A stretch of DNA of 64,000 nt from a marine gamma proteobacterium HTCC2080 (lineage in GTDB: Bacteria > Pseudomonadota > Gammaproteobacteria > Pseudomonadales > Halieaceae). Of the stretch, positions 17,723-27,097 are shown one piece after another; within the stretch, counting starts at the first letter, position 1, and the number at the start of each line of letters is the position of its first letter. The notes under the pieces are model-generated. The model saw nothing but the letters and a program-made list of their open reading frames with translations. It made no database searches and had not been told where the DNA came from. A program made the position numbers and the translations under genes. The DNA lies in the NCBI GenBank assembly GCA_000169115.1, contig AAVV01000005.1, forward strand, positions 186,001-250,000, read 5' to 3'.

Positions 17723-18471
17723 TTGGCGACCACTTTTTGCTCTCGGGATTTACGGGTTATCGTGTATTGATGGTAAATGATTAAGGTTAGGCCGGTGATC
17801 AAAGGAATCGCCCAGAGACCCGGCGTTAGGGCTAGTTCTGGCATTAGCCGCACCGCGCCGAAAGCAAAAAATGCGGTGTAAACTGAAATTCCTGCGCCTA
17901 CCAAGCTTTTGATGTGCTCTTTTACATAGTCATGGTTATTGGGTGCAGGTTTAAAAATAAACCAATAATTTGTCGCGACAGTGGCGAAGCCCACTATGGA
18001 GAGTCCCATCATCATAGGCTGCTGCACCCAGTAGCCCTGTATCAGACACGTTGTAGACGCGATAGTCAGTGCAATCTGCAAACAGTTGTTGGCGCGTGTT
18101 CCGGTGGCACGATGGTTTCTTTTGTGCCGTAGGGCAAGCTTGCCATGCCAAGCAAGATTAACCGTGAGCGTGGCGAGATACAGCATCATCCAGCCAAAAA
18201 TGGCACGTATCATAGAGGGGTCGCTAAACACCTCATGATCAGACAAGTGTGGGTGAGTTGCTACAGGGTCAAAGAGCGTGGTGGTGGCAATGCCTATTGC
18301 GGTGATTCCAGTGATTAGTAGCGTATTAATGAAGACGCGACCAAACCGCCGATGGCTGGTGCTTCCTTTGCGACCTCCTACGGGAATCCAAAACGAAATA
18401 AGACCTACTGTCCCGGTGGCAATGTGGACAGCAACTAAGGTCATAAAGATGTCATGGGTCGACACCATCAA
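17719..18471 (-). CDS. Multi-pass membrane protein, DUF2306-like, coupled to crtD
   Basis: 250 residues with about seven hydrophobic helices (roughly 8-27, 47-66, 90-108, 130-148, 154-172, 190-210, 217-236). A conserved-looking HIATGTVGLISFW...SHRRFGRVF pattern near the start resembles DUF2306-type membrane proteins (histidine in helix 1, then HRRxGR in the loop). Function unknown. The four-base overlap with crtD and divergence from the P450 at 18489 (17 bases between starts) suggest a role in carotenoid handling or oxygenation, for example as a membrane partner. That is inference. The Pfam link is from memory of pattern only. Confidence 0.75.
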   Translation of the reverse strand: MMVSTHDIFMTLVAVHIATGTVGLISFWIPVGGRKGSTSHRRFGRVFINTLLITGITAIGIATTTLFDPVATHPHLSDHEVFSDPSMIRAIFGWMMLYLATLTVNLAWHGKLALRHKRNHRATGTRANNCLQIALTIASTTCLIQGYWVQQPMMMGLSIVGFATVATNYWFIFKPAPNNHDYVKEHIKSLVGAGISVYTAFFAFGAVRLMPELALTPGLWAIPLITGLTLIIYHQYTITRKSREQKVVAK

Positions 18472-18488
18472 AGCGCCCTCGCATACTG

Positions 18489-19889
18489 GTGAATCTGTTG
18501 TCCTGGCGTCTCACTATGTCCTATAGCAATCACTTTGTCCCGCCCCATCCCAAACCGCTGCCTGCGCTGCCCGCTCTCGCTAGGGTTCTGTGGCATGGCG
18601 ATGGCAACTTGCTCGAGCTGATGCCGGGTGAGGCTTATAGATTTGATTTTGGTAATTTGGGTTATTCCCGACGCTCGACCGTGCTGTTTAACCAGCCGGA
18701 ATTGGTGCGAGAGATTTTGCGTGATGACGGCAGCCGCTTCCCGAAAAGTGATTTGATGGTTAACGCCCTTGAGCCGCTGATCGGCCAGTCTATTTTTGTC
18801 ACTGATGGTGCGCGTTGGAAGCGTCAGCGCGGCATGATAGATCCCGCATTTTCTCAGCTGCGGGTAAGCCATGCCTTTGATGCCATGCAATCTGCTGTTC
18901 TTGACCATTTGGATGTTTTGGACGGTCATGCTGACAGTGGGGACAGTTTTTCCCTCGACATGGCCATGAGCCATTTGACGGCCGATGTCATTTGTCGAAC
19001 AATATTTTCGACACCGCTTGCGGCGGGGGTGTCTAGCGACGTTTTTGAAGACTTCACAGAATTTGAGCAGTCGGTAGCGCAGGTTGATATTTTTCGTCTC
19101 ATTTTTCAAAAAGCCTGGGCAAAGATGCCGCAGCCCCCGGGAGTATTGGCCGCTTGCCAGCGTATCCGAGGGCACCTGGGTGACTTGGTGGATCCCCATT
19201 TGGAAAATCCTGGCGCCTTCAATGATATTGCGAGTGACGTGATTGCGGCCAAAGACAGTGATACTGGGGAGGCGTTTACCCGTGAAGAGCTGATTGACCA
19301 GCTGGGGGTTTTCTTTCTGGCTGGGCATGAGACGTCGGCTAGCGCATTGACCTGGGTGTTTTACTTGCTGGCCGAGCAGCCAACCTTGGTCTTGCGACTG
19401 CGTAATGAGCTTGAGCACGTTGTGGGGTCGGGCCCCATTAACTTCAATCACGTGAAACAACTGCCCTTGGTTCGAGCCGTATTTAGGGAGACCCTCCGGC
19501 TCTATCCGCCGATTACTTTTATTCCCCGCGTCGCCCTTGAAGATTGTCAAATTGGCCCGAGGAAGCTGCGGCGTGGTGCGCTGGTCATGGTCTCGCCATG
19601 GACCATTCATCGGCACCAGCGTTATTGGAGCGATCCCGATGCTTTCATACCTGATCGCTTTCTCGTTGAGGGTGAGAGCTCGATTCAAGAAGGCGCGTAT
19701 ATTCCTTTTGGCGTTGGACCACACACGTGCATTGGTGCGGGCTTCGCTCAAGCTGAAGCAGTTTTGATTATTGCTGAGCTGGTACGGCGCTTCGATTTCA
19801 GCCGTGCCGACAGACAGTCTGTACGGCCTGCTGCACGATTGACGACCCGCCCGGCCCAGCAAATTAAGCTTCATTGTCGACGCTTGTGA
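18489..19889 (+). CDS. Cytochrome P450 inside the photosynthesis gene cluster
   Basis: Up to 466 residues. Family motifs present are the I-helix oxygen site FFLAGHETSAS, the K-helix FRETLRLYPP, the meander segment DPDAFIPDRFL, and the haem loop FGVGPHTCIGAGFA with the Cys ligand. The ETLRLYPP and DRF segments resemble CYP4/CYP110-like bacterial P450s that act on long hydrophobic chains. No signal or membrane anchor is seen. The frame starts with GTG at 18489; an ATG at 18516 is a plausible alternative, and neither has a good ribosome-binding site. Its 3' end overlaps the convergent ATP-grasp gene by 26 bases. Location predicts a carotenoid or bacteriochlorophyll-tail substrate (inference). 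Confidence 0.9.
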   Translation: MNLLSWRLTMSYSNHFVPPHPKPLPALPALARVLWHGDGNLLELMPGEAYRFDFGNLGYSRRSTVLFNQPELVREILRDDGSRFPKSDLMVNALEPLIGQSIFVTDGARWKRQRGMIDPAFSQLRVSHAFDAMQSAVLDHLDVLDGHADSGDSFSLDMAMSHLTADVICRTIFSTPLAAGVSSDVFEDFTEFEQSVAQVDIFRLIFQKAWAKMPQPPGVLAACQRIRGHLGDLVDPHLENPGAFNDIASDVIAAKDSDTGEAFTREELIDQLGVFFLAGHETSASALTWVFYLLAEQPTLVLRLRNELEHVVGSGPINFNHVKQLPLVRAVFRETLRLYPPITFIPRVALEDCQIGPRKLRRGALVMVSPWTIHRHQRYWSDPDAFIPDRFLVEGESSIQEGAYIPFGVGPHTCIGAGFAQAEAVLIIAELVRRFDFSRADRQSVRPAARLTTRPAQQIKLHCRRL

Positions 19890-21045
19890 CCGCTTCGGTC
19901 GAAGTCTCCGACCATAACGGCGCGATATCTCGCTGGCATGCTTCTCCGAGTGATATTCCTTCGAGAAGCGCCGGCTTTAAAATTGGCCATGAGAGTGGCG
20001 TCATTAATAAAAAAGGCAGGGGATCCCGCCGGGACCAGACCACGTCAGAAACTTTCCAGCATAAACCTATCCGTCGCCCAAACTCTTTGAAATCGCCAGA
20101 AAACAATGCTGCATAGGCCTCGGTCAGGGTGCTGTAGCGCCACTGCCAGATCGTGTTTATATGGGGGGTTAGCGGTGTGTTTTTGGAGGTGGAAAGGGCA
20201 GCTCCCAAGCTTTCCGCGGTGAAAAAATGGATGCCACTGGTTAGCCGAGGATTGCATTCGATGGCCTGTGGGGTACCCGAAGCATCAACAATGAAGTCAA
20301 AGGCGATAAAGCCGCTGTAATTCATGTCCTTCACAAAGGTCTCTATCCATTGGCTAACTTTGTCAGCTATGTCTCCTGTCAGCCTTTCAAAGCATATCGC
20401 GACGGTGCCAGCAAAGACCGAGCCCTGATAAACGGTGCTAGCTTGAATTTCGCCGGCTTTGATCATGGACAGACTACTGACAACCTCACCTTCAATCGTT
20501 TGTTGCACGAGCAACTTAGGGCTCTTTGACGTCAGTACATCTCCAGCGCGGTGAAATGCCACGTCAATTCCAGAGCAGCCATTGATGGGCTTTGTTATGT
20601 AATCAGATGTTTCGCATATGGTGGCCGCCAACGGTGAATCAGCTGGGGCCGAACGAGGGGCCGTCAGCGTTTTTTGGAGGGCCGAGTCTATAAATGCGGC
20701 TTTATCAGCCAATGTGCGGTAGAGCTCCACATCGGGACCAAACAGGGTTACTTGGGGAGGTAGGCGGCTGCGAATCGCCAGAACGTAATGTGCTTCTTCT
20801 GATATGGGTACAACAAGATCCACCTTCTCTTGAGTGATCAGTGCGAGAAGTGCCTGCTGGTAAGCCCCTGCATCATCGTTGGGAGCGGGAAGTTGAACAG
20901 TTTTAGCGACGTCCCTAGATACACGGCTTAGGTGCCAGGCAAAAGGTTCAGCGACAATGACGCGGTAACCCTGCATGCGCAAAGCGCGTGCGACAGCGAG
21001 GGCTTTTGGAAGTCTCCCAAGGGTGATGAGTGCGGTTGGCATCAT
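19864..21045 (-). CDS. ATP-grasp family ligase of unknown substrate
   Basis: 393 residues. It has an N-terminal Rossmann-like pre-ATP-grasp domain (ALITLGRLPKALAVARAL), then ATP-grasp elements: SDYITKPINGCSGIDV, LLVQQTIEGEVVS, and the Mg-binding strand FDFIVDASGTPQAIECNPR. It resembles the carbamoyl-phosphate-synthase/D-Ala ligase superfamily members that activate a carboxylate to acyl phosphate for attack by an amine or other nucleophile. The substrate is unknown. The start at ATG 21045 (or 21042) is preferred over 21081 because AGGA sits just upstream. A TGT-N12-ACA element lies 71 bases upstream. It lies tail-to-tail with the P450, overlapping by 26 bases, which links it to the pigment cluster. 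Confidence 0.8.
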   Translation of the reverse strand: MMPTALITLGRLPKALAVARALRMQGYRVIVAEPFAWHLSRVSRDVAKTVQLPAPNDDAGAYQQALLALITQEKVDLVVPISEEAHYVLAIRSRLPPQVTLFGPDVELYRTLADKAAFIDSALQKTLTAPRSAPADSPLAATICETSDYITKPINGCSGIDVAFHRAGDVLTSKSPKLLVQQTIEGEVVSSLSMIKAGEIQASTVYQGSVFAGTVAICFERLTGDIADKVSQWIETFVKDMNYSGFIAFDFIVDASGTPQAIECNPRLTSGIHFFTAESLGAALSTSKNTPLTPHINTIWQWRYSTLTEAYAALFSGDFKEFGRRIGLCWKVSDVVWSRRDPLPFLLMTPLSWPILKPALLEGISLGEACQRDIAPLWSETSTEAVTSVDNEA

Positions 21046-21115
21046 GGTTCCTTTGGCCACAATGCGATTTTGGCCGCGCATACCGTGTTCATTTCGCCTA
21101 CGGCAATGAATTCTC

Positions 21116-21133
21116 TGTTAGGTCTGACATACA
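21116..21133. promoter_or_regulatory. Candidate CrtJ/PpsR operator upstream of the ATP-grasp gene
   Basis: An exact TGT-N12-ACA match in the 184-base gap between the ATP-grasp gene and the RND transporter, on the ATP-grasp promoter side. No partner was found 25-26 bases away, so it is weaker than the paired sites and may be chance. Confidence 0.4.
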
Positions 21134-21265
21134 CCATGATTTGCCCGCAAGTACCGCTTAAGCGTTAAAAGATGACATATTTAACTGTCGAACTAAAGTA
21201 ACGTGACAGGGGCGCGGTCTTAAAATCTTTTGAGGGGCACGATACAAAAATTTTGACGGGGTATT

Positions 21266-24200
21266 TTAGGCTTCGCCCTGTTTGCTGCCGTGATCCGTGT
21301 TGGTTTCGTTATCGGGCGGTCCACTGAAATCATCAAGGATCAAATAGAGCGCCGGTACCAGCAGCAAGGTGACCGCCGTAGCGAAGATCACGCCGAAGCC
21401 CAATGAGACTGCGAGGGGCACGAAGGGTGCCGTCGCGAGATCGGCATTGAGCATAAGTGGCGCCAGTCCTACAAAGGTCGTCACTGATGTTAGGAAAATC
21501 GGCCTAAACCGGGCAACACCGGCGCGGGTGACAGCCTCTGCAACAGTAATTTCCAGATTCAAGCGGCGTTTGTTAATGAAGTCTACGAGCACCAGACTCG
21601 CGTTGATGACCACGCCCGACAGCGCAACGATGCCAAGTATGGAAAAGAATACCAGGTCGTATCCCAGTATAAAGTGACCGAGTATCGCCCCGATTAAGCC
21701 AAAGGGGATGCTGGCCATAACAACCAGCGGTTGCAAATAGGATTTAAGTGGAACGGCTAGTAGGGTGTAAATGATAATGAGCGCTAAAAGGCTGGTACGA
21801 GCTAATCCCGTGAGGGCGCTAGCCCGTTCCTCGGCTTCACCCGCTAGGGAGAATGTTGTCCCGGGGAATTCGGCCTCAAGGCGAGGAATGTGTTGATCTT
21901 CGACCAGACGCAGTACGGTTTCGGGAGCTATTCTTGTTCTGTCAGCATAAGCTGTGACATTAATTGTCCGTTGGCCATCAACGCGCCGAATGGTGGCGTT
22001 GCCGGTACTGAGTTGGGTGCTAGCCACACTTTCTATAGGCACCTCTGCGCCGTTTGGAAGTCGAATGTAAAGCTGGTTGTAGTCATCTAGTGAGCGACGA
22101 TCGGCTTCGGGGTATCGCACCATAATGCGCATATCGTCGCGGCCACGTTGTACCCGTTGAGCCTCGGCACCATAGAATGCATGCCTCACCTGAGAGCCCA
22201 AATCGGCCTGAGTTAAGCCCAAGGATTCGGCTTCTGGTCGCACCCGCAGAACTAACTCTTGCTTTCCTGCCCGGTAACTATCACTGATATCGTAAATTGC
22301 ATCAAAACTTGAGAGGATCTTCGTTAAGGCTGATGCCGCGGCACTCATTACCTCAAGATCTTTGCCACGAATTTGAATATTGATGTCCTCGCCAAGTGAC
22401 ACAGCTGAAGCGGTAAAACTTTTTTCAATAACGTCCGGAATGTCTGGTGTTAGCTCTCGCCAGCGTTTTGCCGCTTGCTTTGGCGTCATGCCGCCGCGTT
22501 CATCATGGGGGTACAAGGTGATGGACATCTCTGCAATATGGCTACCTGACTCCTCGCTGCCTGAAATAGTACTTTTACTGATGGGAAGACCAATCGTTTT
22601 AAATTGGTTAACAACTGCAGTTGCTCCTTCGGGCAGACCTTCGTTCAGTTCGACGATAAGTTGATCAGCAGACGCTTGGATAACCTCGAGGGCGGTCGCA
22701 GTTCGTTCAACAGGATAGCCCTCTGGTAGTTCGACGCTGGCATAAATTTCGTTGCCTGAGACGGTTGGAAAGAACTGAAAGACAATTCGGCCACTGGCTA
22801 AGAGGCCTACGATAATAATCAGCGCAGCAACTGCGGCGCCAAGCGTGACGTATCGGTATTTCAGAACAAGACGCAGTGCAGGTTGATAACGTTGCTGTGC
22901 GAAGCGCTCCAAGCCGCCTGAAACGTTTTCTTGGAAGTTTTCCCATCGTGCTCCAATGGCAGACTTGCCGCGTTCTCTGTTTCGGTGTGCCAAATGTGCG
23001 GGGAGCACTAGCTGTGATTCAATGAGACTAAAGACCAGGCATAAGAGTACTGTCCAGCCGATAGCTCCAAAAAAACTGCCTAGCATACTGTCTACAGTAA
23101 CGATGGGTATAAATGCTGCCATCGTCGTGAGTACGCCAAAAAACACAGGGATTGCGACTTCTGTGGTGCCATTGATGGCGGCTTCTCGGCTGTCGGGTGT
23201 AAAACCCTCATGGGTGTGGATACGCTCCCCTACGACAATGGCGTCATCGACCAAAATGCCAAGAGACAGTAAAAAGCCCATCAGCGACAAAGTGCTAATG
23301 CCTAAGTCGGCGGATGGGAAAAATGCAATGGCCCCAAGAATGGAGACTGGAATGCCGGCAGTTACCCACAGCGCCAAGCGCAGGCGAAGAAAAAGTGCGA
23401 GGGTGAGTATTACGAGCAACAGGCCGCCAGTCGCGTTATTAATCAGTGTTGATAGTCTAGAAACTAGCTCATCGGCCTCGTTGCTCCAGATACGCAGCTC
23501 GAGCCCGGAGGGGAGGCTGCGCTGCTTAACCTCCAGAAACTCGGAGAGATCTCTTGCCATCGCCAATGTATTGTCTTTGCCTAAACGCCACACTTTTAGC
23601 AATTGCGTCGGCCGGCCATCAAGCATGGCTGAAAGATCCTGCTGCTCAAATCCGTCACGTATAACCGCAATATCGCGCAGGAGTACGCGAGTACCGTCCG
23701 CGTTGGTAATGATAGGGATGTCCTCTAATTCCCGACCTGAGTAACGTTGCGCAGTGCCGCGCAGACGAATCTCACCTGACTCAGTTTTTATGGAGCCGCC
23801 GGGAATGTCGATGCTGCTTTGCCGTATCGCCTCAGCAACTTGACCCAGTGTTAGGCTGTGCCGTCGCAGGGTGAACTCGGGAATTTCAACTGAAATTTCG
23901 TCGGGCCGAACGTACATGGTGTCGACTAGGCTCACCGACGGGATTTCGAGGATTTCTTCCCGTAGAGATTCAGTTAGGTTTTTCAGTGATCGCTCGTCAG
24001 TCTCTCCGGAGACGGCGATATACATGACAACAGAACGTAAACTGACTAATGCAACTACGGGCCTTTCCGTATTGGCAGGGAAGGTTGATATGGCATTTAC
24101 CTGGGCTTTAACATCGTCGAGCGCACGATCTTGATAAGAGGCATTGGTAAGCTCCAAGGCAACAACACATCTATTTTCTGCGGCTTGGGTTTTTATTTTT

Positions 24201-24436
24201 TCGATGCCTTCAATGCCTTGAACGGCTTCTTCGATGCGAATGCAGACACCTGTTTCAACTTCTGAGGGTGCCGCCCCCAAATACGGGACACTGACTGTGA
24301 TTGTTGGTACGTCGATGTTGGGAAATTCTTCTTTTCGGACTTCGATCAGTCCCAAAAGCCCACCCACGACCAACGAAAACATAAGCAGGTTGGCGGCTAT
24401 TGGGTTACGTACGAACCAACTGATGAGGCCTTTCAC
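21266..24436 (-). CDS. RND-family efflux transporter (inner-membrane pump)
   Basis: 1056 residues, the normal RND length, with two six-helix bundles and two large periplasmic loops. The N-terminal helix is ISWFVRNPIAANLLMFSLVVGGL. The proton-relay double aspartate is in GILVDDAIVVGERIHTHEG. The porter-domain start PYLGAAPSEVETGV and the second bundle LVFFSILGIVALSGVVINASLVLVDF are typical. It is divergent from AcrB-like drug pumps in several segments and resembles the general HAE-1-like subgroup. The adaptor ends 10 bases upstream. No TolC-like outer-membrane gene is in the window. Substrate cannot be deduced. Confidence 0.92.
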   Translation of the reverse strand: MKGLISWFVRNPIAANLLMFSLVVGGLLGLIEVRKEEFPNIDVPTITVSVPYLGAAPSEVETGVCIRIEEAVQGIEGIEKIKTQAAENRCVVALELTNASYQDRALDDVKAQVNAISTFPANTERPVVALVSLRSVVMYIAVSGETDERSLKNLTESLREEILEIPSVSLVDTMYVRPDEISVEIPEFTLRRHSLTLGQVAEAIRQSSIDIPGGSIKTESGEIRLRGTAQRYSGRELEDIPIITNADGTRVLLRDIAVIRDGFEQQDLSAMLDGRPTQLLKVWRLGKDNTLAMARDLSEFLEVKQRSLPSGLELRIWSNEADELVSRLSTLINNATGGLLLVILTLALFLRLRLALWVTAGIPVSILGAIAFFPSADLGISTLSLMGFLLSLGILVDDAIVVGERIHTHEGFTPDSREAAINGTTEVAIPVFFGVLTTMAAFIPIVTVDSMLGSFFGAIGWTVLLCLVFSLIESQLVLPAHLAHRNRERGKSAIGARWENFQENVSGGLERFAQQRYQPALRLVLKYRYVTLGAAVAALIIIVGLLASGRIVFQFFPTVSGNEIYASVELPEGYPVERTATALEVIQASADQLIVELNEGLPEGATAVVNQFKTIGLPISKSTISGSEESGSHIAEMSITLYPHDERGGMTPKQAAKRWRELTPDIPDVIEKSFTASAVSLGEDINIQIRGKDLEVMSAAASALTKILSSFDAIYDISDSYRAGKQELVLRVRPEAESLGLTQADLGSQVRHAFYGAEAQRVQRGRDDMRIMVRYPEADRRSLDDYNQLYIRLPNGAEVPIESVASTQLSTGNATIRRVDGQRTINVTAYADRTRIAPETVLRLVEDQHIPRLEAEFPGTTFSLAGEAEERASALTGLARTSLLALIIIYTLLAVPLKSYLQPLVVMASIPFGLIGAILGHFILGYDLVFFSILGIVALSGVVINASLVLVDFINKRRLNLEITVAEAVTRAGVARFRPIFLTSVTTFVGLAPLMLNADLATAPFVPLAVSLGFGVIFATAVTLLLVPALYLILDDFSGPPDNETNTDHGSKQGEA

Positions 24437-24446
24437 CGTAAATAAC

Positions 24447-25625
24447 TCAGTTGGCCAAGGTCACGGACATGCCATCGACCACATATTGCAAAGGCGACAG
24501 ACAAATTCGCTCCCCAGTGGCGAGTCCAGAGGTTACAACGACACTTTCGTTCTCGTAACGTAGCACCTCAATTTGCCTGAAGTGTAGGGTGTTATCTGAG
24601 GAGATAACGAGCACGCGGTTGCCTTCCCGAACGGCTGAGCGCGGTATGACGGCGGCGTTTTCTACGGTGATGCCTGAAATCTCCGCCTCGAGAAACAAAC
24701 CAACGGGCAGGTCAATGCCATGCTGGCTTTTCGGATCGTCGACCTGAGCGACGACGTATACGACGCGACTCTGGCGATCGATTGCACCCTCTGAGCGAAG
24801 GAGTTTACCGTTCCATCCGTGCTTTTTACCGGCGTAGCTGGCGCTTAACGATACACGCGGTGCTGCGTTGTAGGTGTAGATTCCGGTCTCGAGAATGAGA
24901 GGATCCAGAAAGCCCAACTGACTGTCAGCGAGGGGAAGGCGAACTTCAAGTTGTTCCGTTGCGTACAGCTGCGCAATAACACCGCCGCGCGCCATAAATT
25001 GACCGATATCAACTTGTTCTGATGCGACACGACCGTCATAGGGTGCCGTGATGTTCGTTCGACTTAGATTGAGTTGGGTATTGCTGAGTTGCACCTGAGC
25101 ATCAAGTAGGCCCGCCTGAGCGACGTCAGCAGCGCGGTGAGCGTCGCGAAGCTGAGACTCGCTGACCATATCTTGCTTTGATAGCGCGATTAGGCGTTTA
25201 TTTTCAGCACTGAAATAGTCAGCCTCGGCTGCTGCGCGTTGCAGCTTTGCGGTCGCTTGTAGATTTGCGTGCTCATAGTCCTGAGGATCAATCCTTAGCA
25301 GTGAGTCACCCGCAGAGAAGCGACCACCGGCACGCAATGCGTCATTCACGTAAACGACTTCACCCGAAACTTGAGCGACGAGATTGGTCTTTATACTCGG
25401 TTGCACAGTCCCTTCCGACCGTACGCTGAGCACGACCGTCTCTAAGCTGATCTCGAGGCTACGAACAGCGATTGCGGTGTTTTCACCAATTGTCGTATCC
25501 AGCTCGGATTCAGAGCCCAGCAATACGGCTGTAATGCCCGCGGCCGCAGCGATGAAAGCTAGTGGGTAGGCAACGCGTTGGCGCAGCCATGCCCGGGAGG
25601 GCCCCCTGATATCCTCATTACTCAT
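24447..25625 (-). CDS. RND periplasmic adaptor (membrane fusion protein)
   Basis: 392 residues. One N-terminal membrane anchor (about residues 20-38, YPLAFIAAAAGITAVLLGS) is followed by a lipoyl/barrel-sandwich half (SEGTVQPSIKTNLVAQVSGEV), an alpha-helical hairpin, the second lipoyl half (LNLSRTNITAPYDGRV), and beta-barrel and membrane-proximal domains (GVIAQLYATEQLEVRLPL, ERICLSPLQYVVDGM). It bridges the pump at 21266 to an outer-membrane channel. The two genes form one minus-strand unit. Confidence 0.92.
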   Translation of the reverse strand: MSNEDIRGPSRAWLRQRVAYPLAFIAAAAGITAVLLGSESELDTTIGENTAIAVRSLEISLETVVLSVRSEGTVQPSIKTNLVAQVSGEVVYVNDALRAGGRFSAGDSLLRIDPQDYEHANLQATAKLQRAAAEADYFSAENKRLIALSKQDMVSESQLRDAHRAADVAQAGLLDAQVQLSNTQLNLSRTNITAPYDGRVASEQVDIGQFMARGGVIAQLYATEQLEVRLPLADSQLGFLDPLILETGIYTYNAAPRVSLSASYAGKKHGWNGKLLRSEGAIDRQSRVVYVVAQVDDPKSQHGIDLPVGLFLEAEISGITVENAAVIPRSAVREGNRVLVISSDNTLHFRQIEVLRYENESVVVTSGLATGERICLSPLQYVVDGMSVTLAN

Positions 25626-25727
25626 GTTTTTCCTAGCTTTCTAGTTTGCACGGGTCTTGCGTGGCCGGCAGTCTAGCACTCTGCATTACACCTCGTTAGT
25701 TTAGAGTCTCTTTATGGCCGCAGACCT

Positions 25728-26828
25728 TCAAATAGGTATTCCGTGATCAATGGCGTGCTCGCGCTGTGCCGGAGTGGCTACGCCGGGAACATGATAAAGC
25801 CCGTTTAATGGCGTTTGTCCTGTCAGTTCACTCCCAGCATCGCCGTAAAAAGCCCCGTACCACTTTCGATTGTTGAGAAAGGGTCCCTCGGTTTTCATGG
25901 CCATAGGCCTGAGGGCGGGGGCTTTGTGTTGCCAAATTTCAAAATCTTTTGAAAACGCTTCAAGTGCGCCCGCCTGAACCTGTCTTGCCATATTCCGATC
26001 GTCTTCAGTGATGGTTTCACTCTGAGCTTTTACCAGACAACCGTGCCAGGCTTTTATTCTGCCATCCGAGACGGGTGTATTGGCAATCATCTCAAACTGA
26101 GTTGTGTCCCCCCAGACCTGTTTACTTAGAAGCACCCCTGGTCCGGTGTACCAGGTGGTGGTGTAAAGCATGACCCCGCCATAGAGCGTCATTGGTCCAC
26201 CCTGGCGTTGAATGAGCACATGGTCTTTTATCTCGTTCTCAAAGTATTCGCAGGGTGCACCATGGGTTGGTCCTAAGTGCCGATTGTCGGCCATGTTATC
26301 GAGAACTTCCTGAGGGTGAATGTCCAATTCGGGTAAATGATCCAGATTCCAATGAACCCATCCGGCTTCATCCCATTGCTGAAGGTAAGGTGGTGGATAA
26401 AGTGGATCGTTACCTTGCTCGTCAAACCACATCATGATGCAGCCCATATTGTCGACTACAGGATAGGACCTGATAGAGGCAGATTTTGGGCAGGGTCCAT
26501 CGTGATAGGGAATGTCATCGACATGGCCCTCTGAGTTGTAACGCCACCCGTGGTAAGGGCACCGAATTGCATCGCCTTCAATGCGCTTACCACCCACATC
26601 GGCAACGATTAACATGGCGCTGGTGTTTTTACCCAGGTGCGTTCCCATGTGCTTACAGTAGGCGTCAAGCATGACTGGATTGCCGCTCTCTCCTCGATAG
26701 ATAACAAAATCTCGATCGAAAAAGGTGACGCCTATGGGGCTGGCATCTATCTCTCGGCTCTCTGCCACGACAAACCAGCCCCGGGGGAAGGTGTTGGGCC
26801 CCAAGCCGTATTCAGTTGCTTTCGCCAC
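25728..26828 (-). CDS. Rieske non-haem iron oxygenase, KshA-like (copy 1)
   Basis: 366 residues. The Rieske cluster ligands are DAYCKHMGTHLG (Cys58, His60) and CPYHGWRYN (Cys90, His93). The mononuclear iron motif is NMADNRHLGPTHG, matching N-x2-D-x2-H-x4-H. The C-terminal NNRKWYGAFYGDAG segment resembles the RRWYEQFY end of 3-ketosteroid 9-alpha-hydroxylases. This family hydroxylates or desaturates steroids and other rings using a separate reductase, and none is encoded nearby. It is divergent from the acyl-CoA dehydrogenase pair at 27018. It differs more from the other two Rieske proteins in this window than they do from each other. Confidence 0.88.
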   Translation of the reverse strand: MAKATEYGLGPNTFPRGWFVVAESREIDASPIGVTFFDRDFVIYRGESGNPVMLDAYCKHMGTHLGKNTSAMLIVADVGGKRIEGDAIRCPYHGWRYNSEGHVDDIPYHDGPCPKSASIRSYPVVDNMGCIMMWFDEQGNDPLYPPPYLQQWDEAGWVHWNLDHLPELDIHPQEVLDNMADNRHLGPTHGAPCEYFENEIKDHVLIQRQGGPMTLYGGVMLYTTTWYTGPGVLLSKQVWGDTTQFEMIANTPVSDGRIKAWHGCLVKAQSETITEDDRNMARQVQAGALEAFSKDFEIWQHKAPALRPMAMKTEGPFLNNRKWYGAFYGDAGSELTGQTPLNGLYHVPGVATPAQREHAIDHGIPI

Positions 26829-26995
26829 TTCAAATCTCCTCTCAATTCGTGCTGAGCCTGTTCGCTGGAATGATGGCTCGGCGTTGCAATTTCTCGCTAG
26901 TCTAAGTTAAGGCTAAAGGGTTAGCTTGGTCAAAAGCTGCCGGCAGGAAGGCGTAGACAAAAAGGACGATGACATTGTGTGATAGGAGGGTAAGC

Positions 26996-27097
26996 ATGGT
27001 GGGGCTATGGGCGCACTATGGCTGCGAAACCGTCCTCGGAGTGCACAGTTGTTATGAAAAATGCAGATACAGCGGTTTCTTTTCGTACAGAGATTAA
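26996..27097 (+). other. Short 33-codon frame with a strong ribosome-binding site, overlapping the next gene
   Basis: GGAGGG lies about 6 bases before an ATG at 26996, the best Shine-Dalgarno in this intergenic region. The frame encodes MVGLWAHYGCETVLG and onward and stops at TAA 27097, out of frame with the acyl-CoA dehydrogenase that starts at 27018. It may be a leader or uORF, or a chance match. No family is recognisable. Confidence 0.25.

Noticed and set aside
18468-19874. Long open frame (468 codons) on the minus strand opposite the P450
   Set aside because: It mirrors the P450 gene, has no recognisable motif or ribosome-binding site, and the plus-strand frame has full P450 motifs.
22956-23744. 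262-codon plus-strand frame opposite the RND pump
   Set aside because: Antisense shadow of the transporter, with low-complexity composition and no family features.
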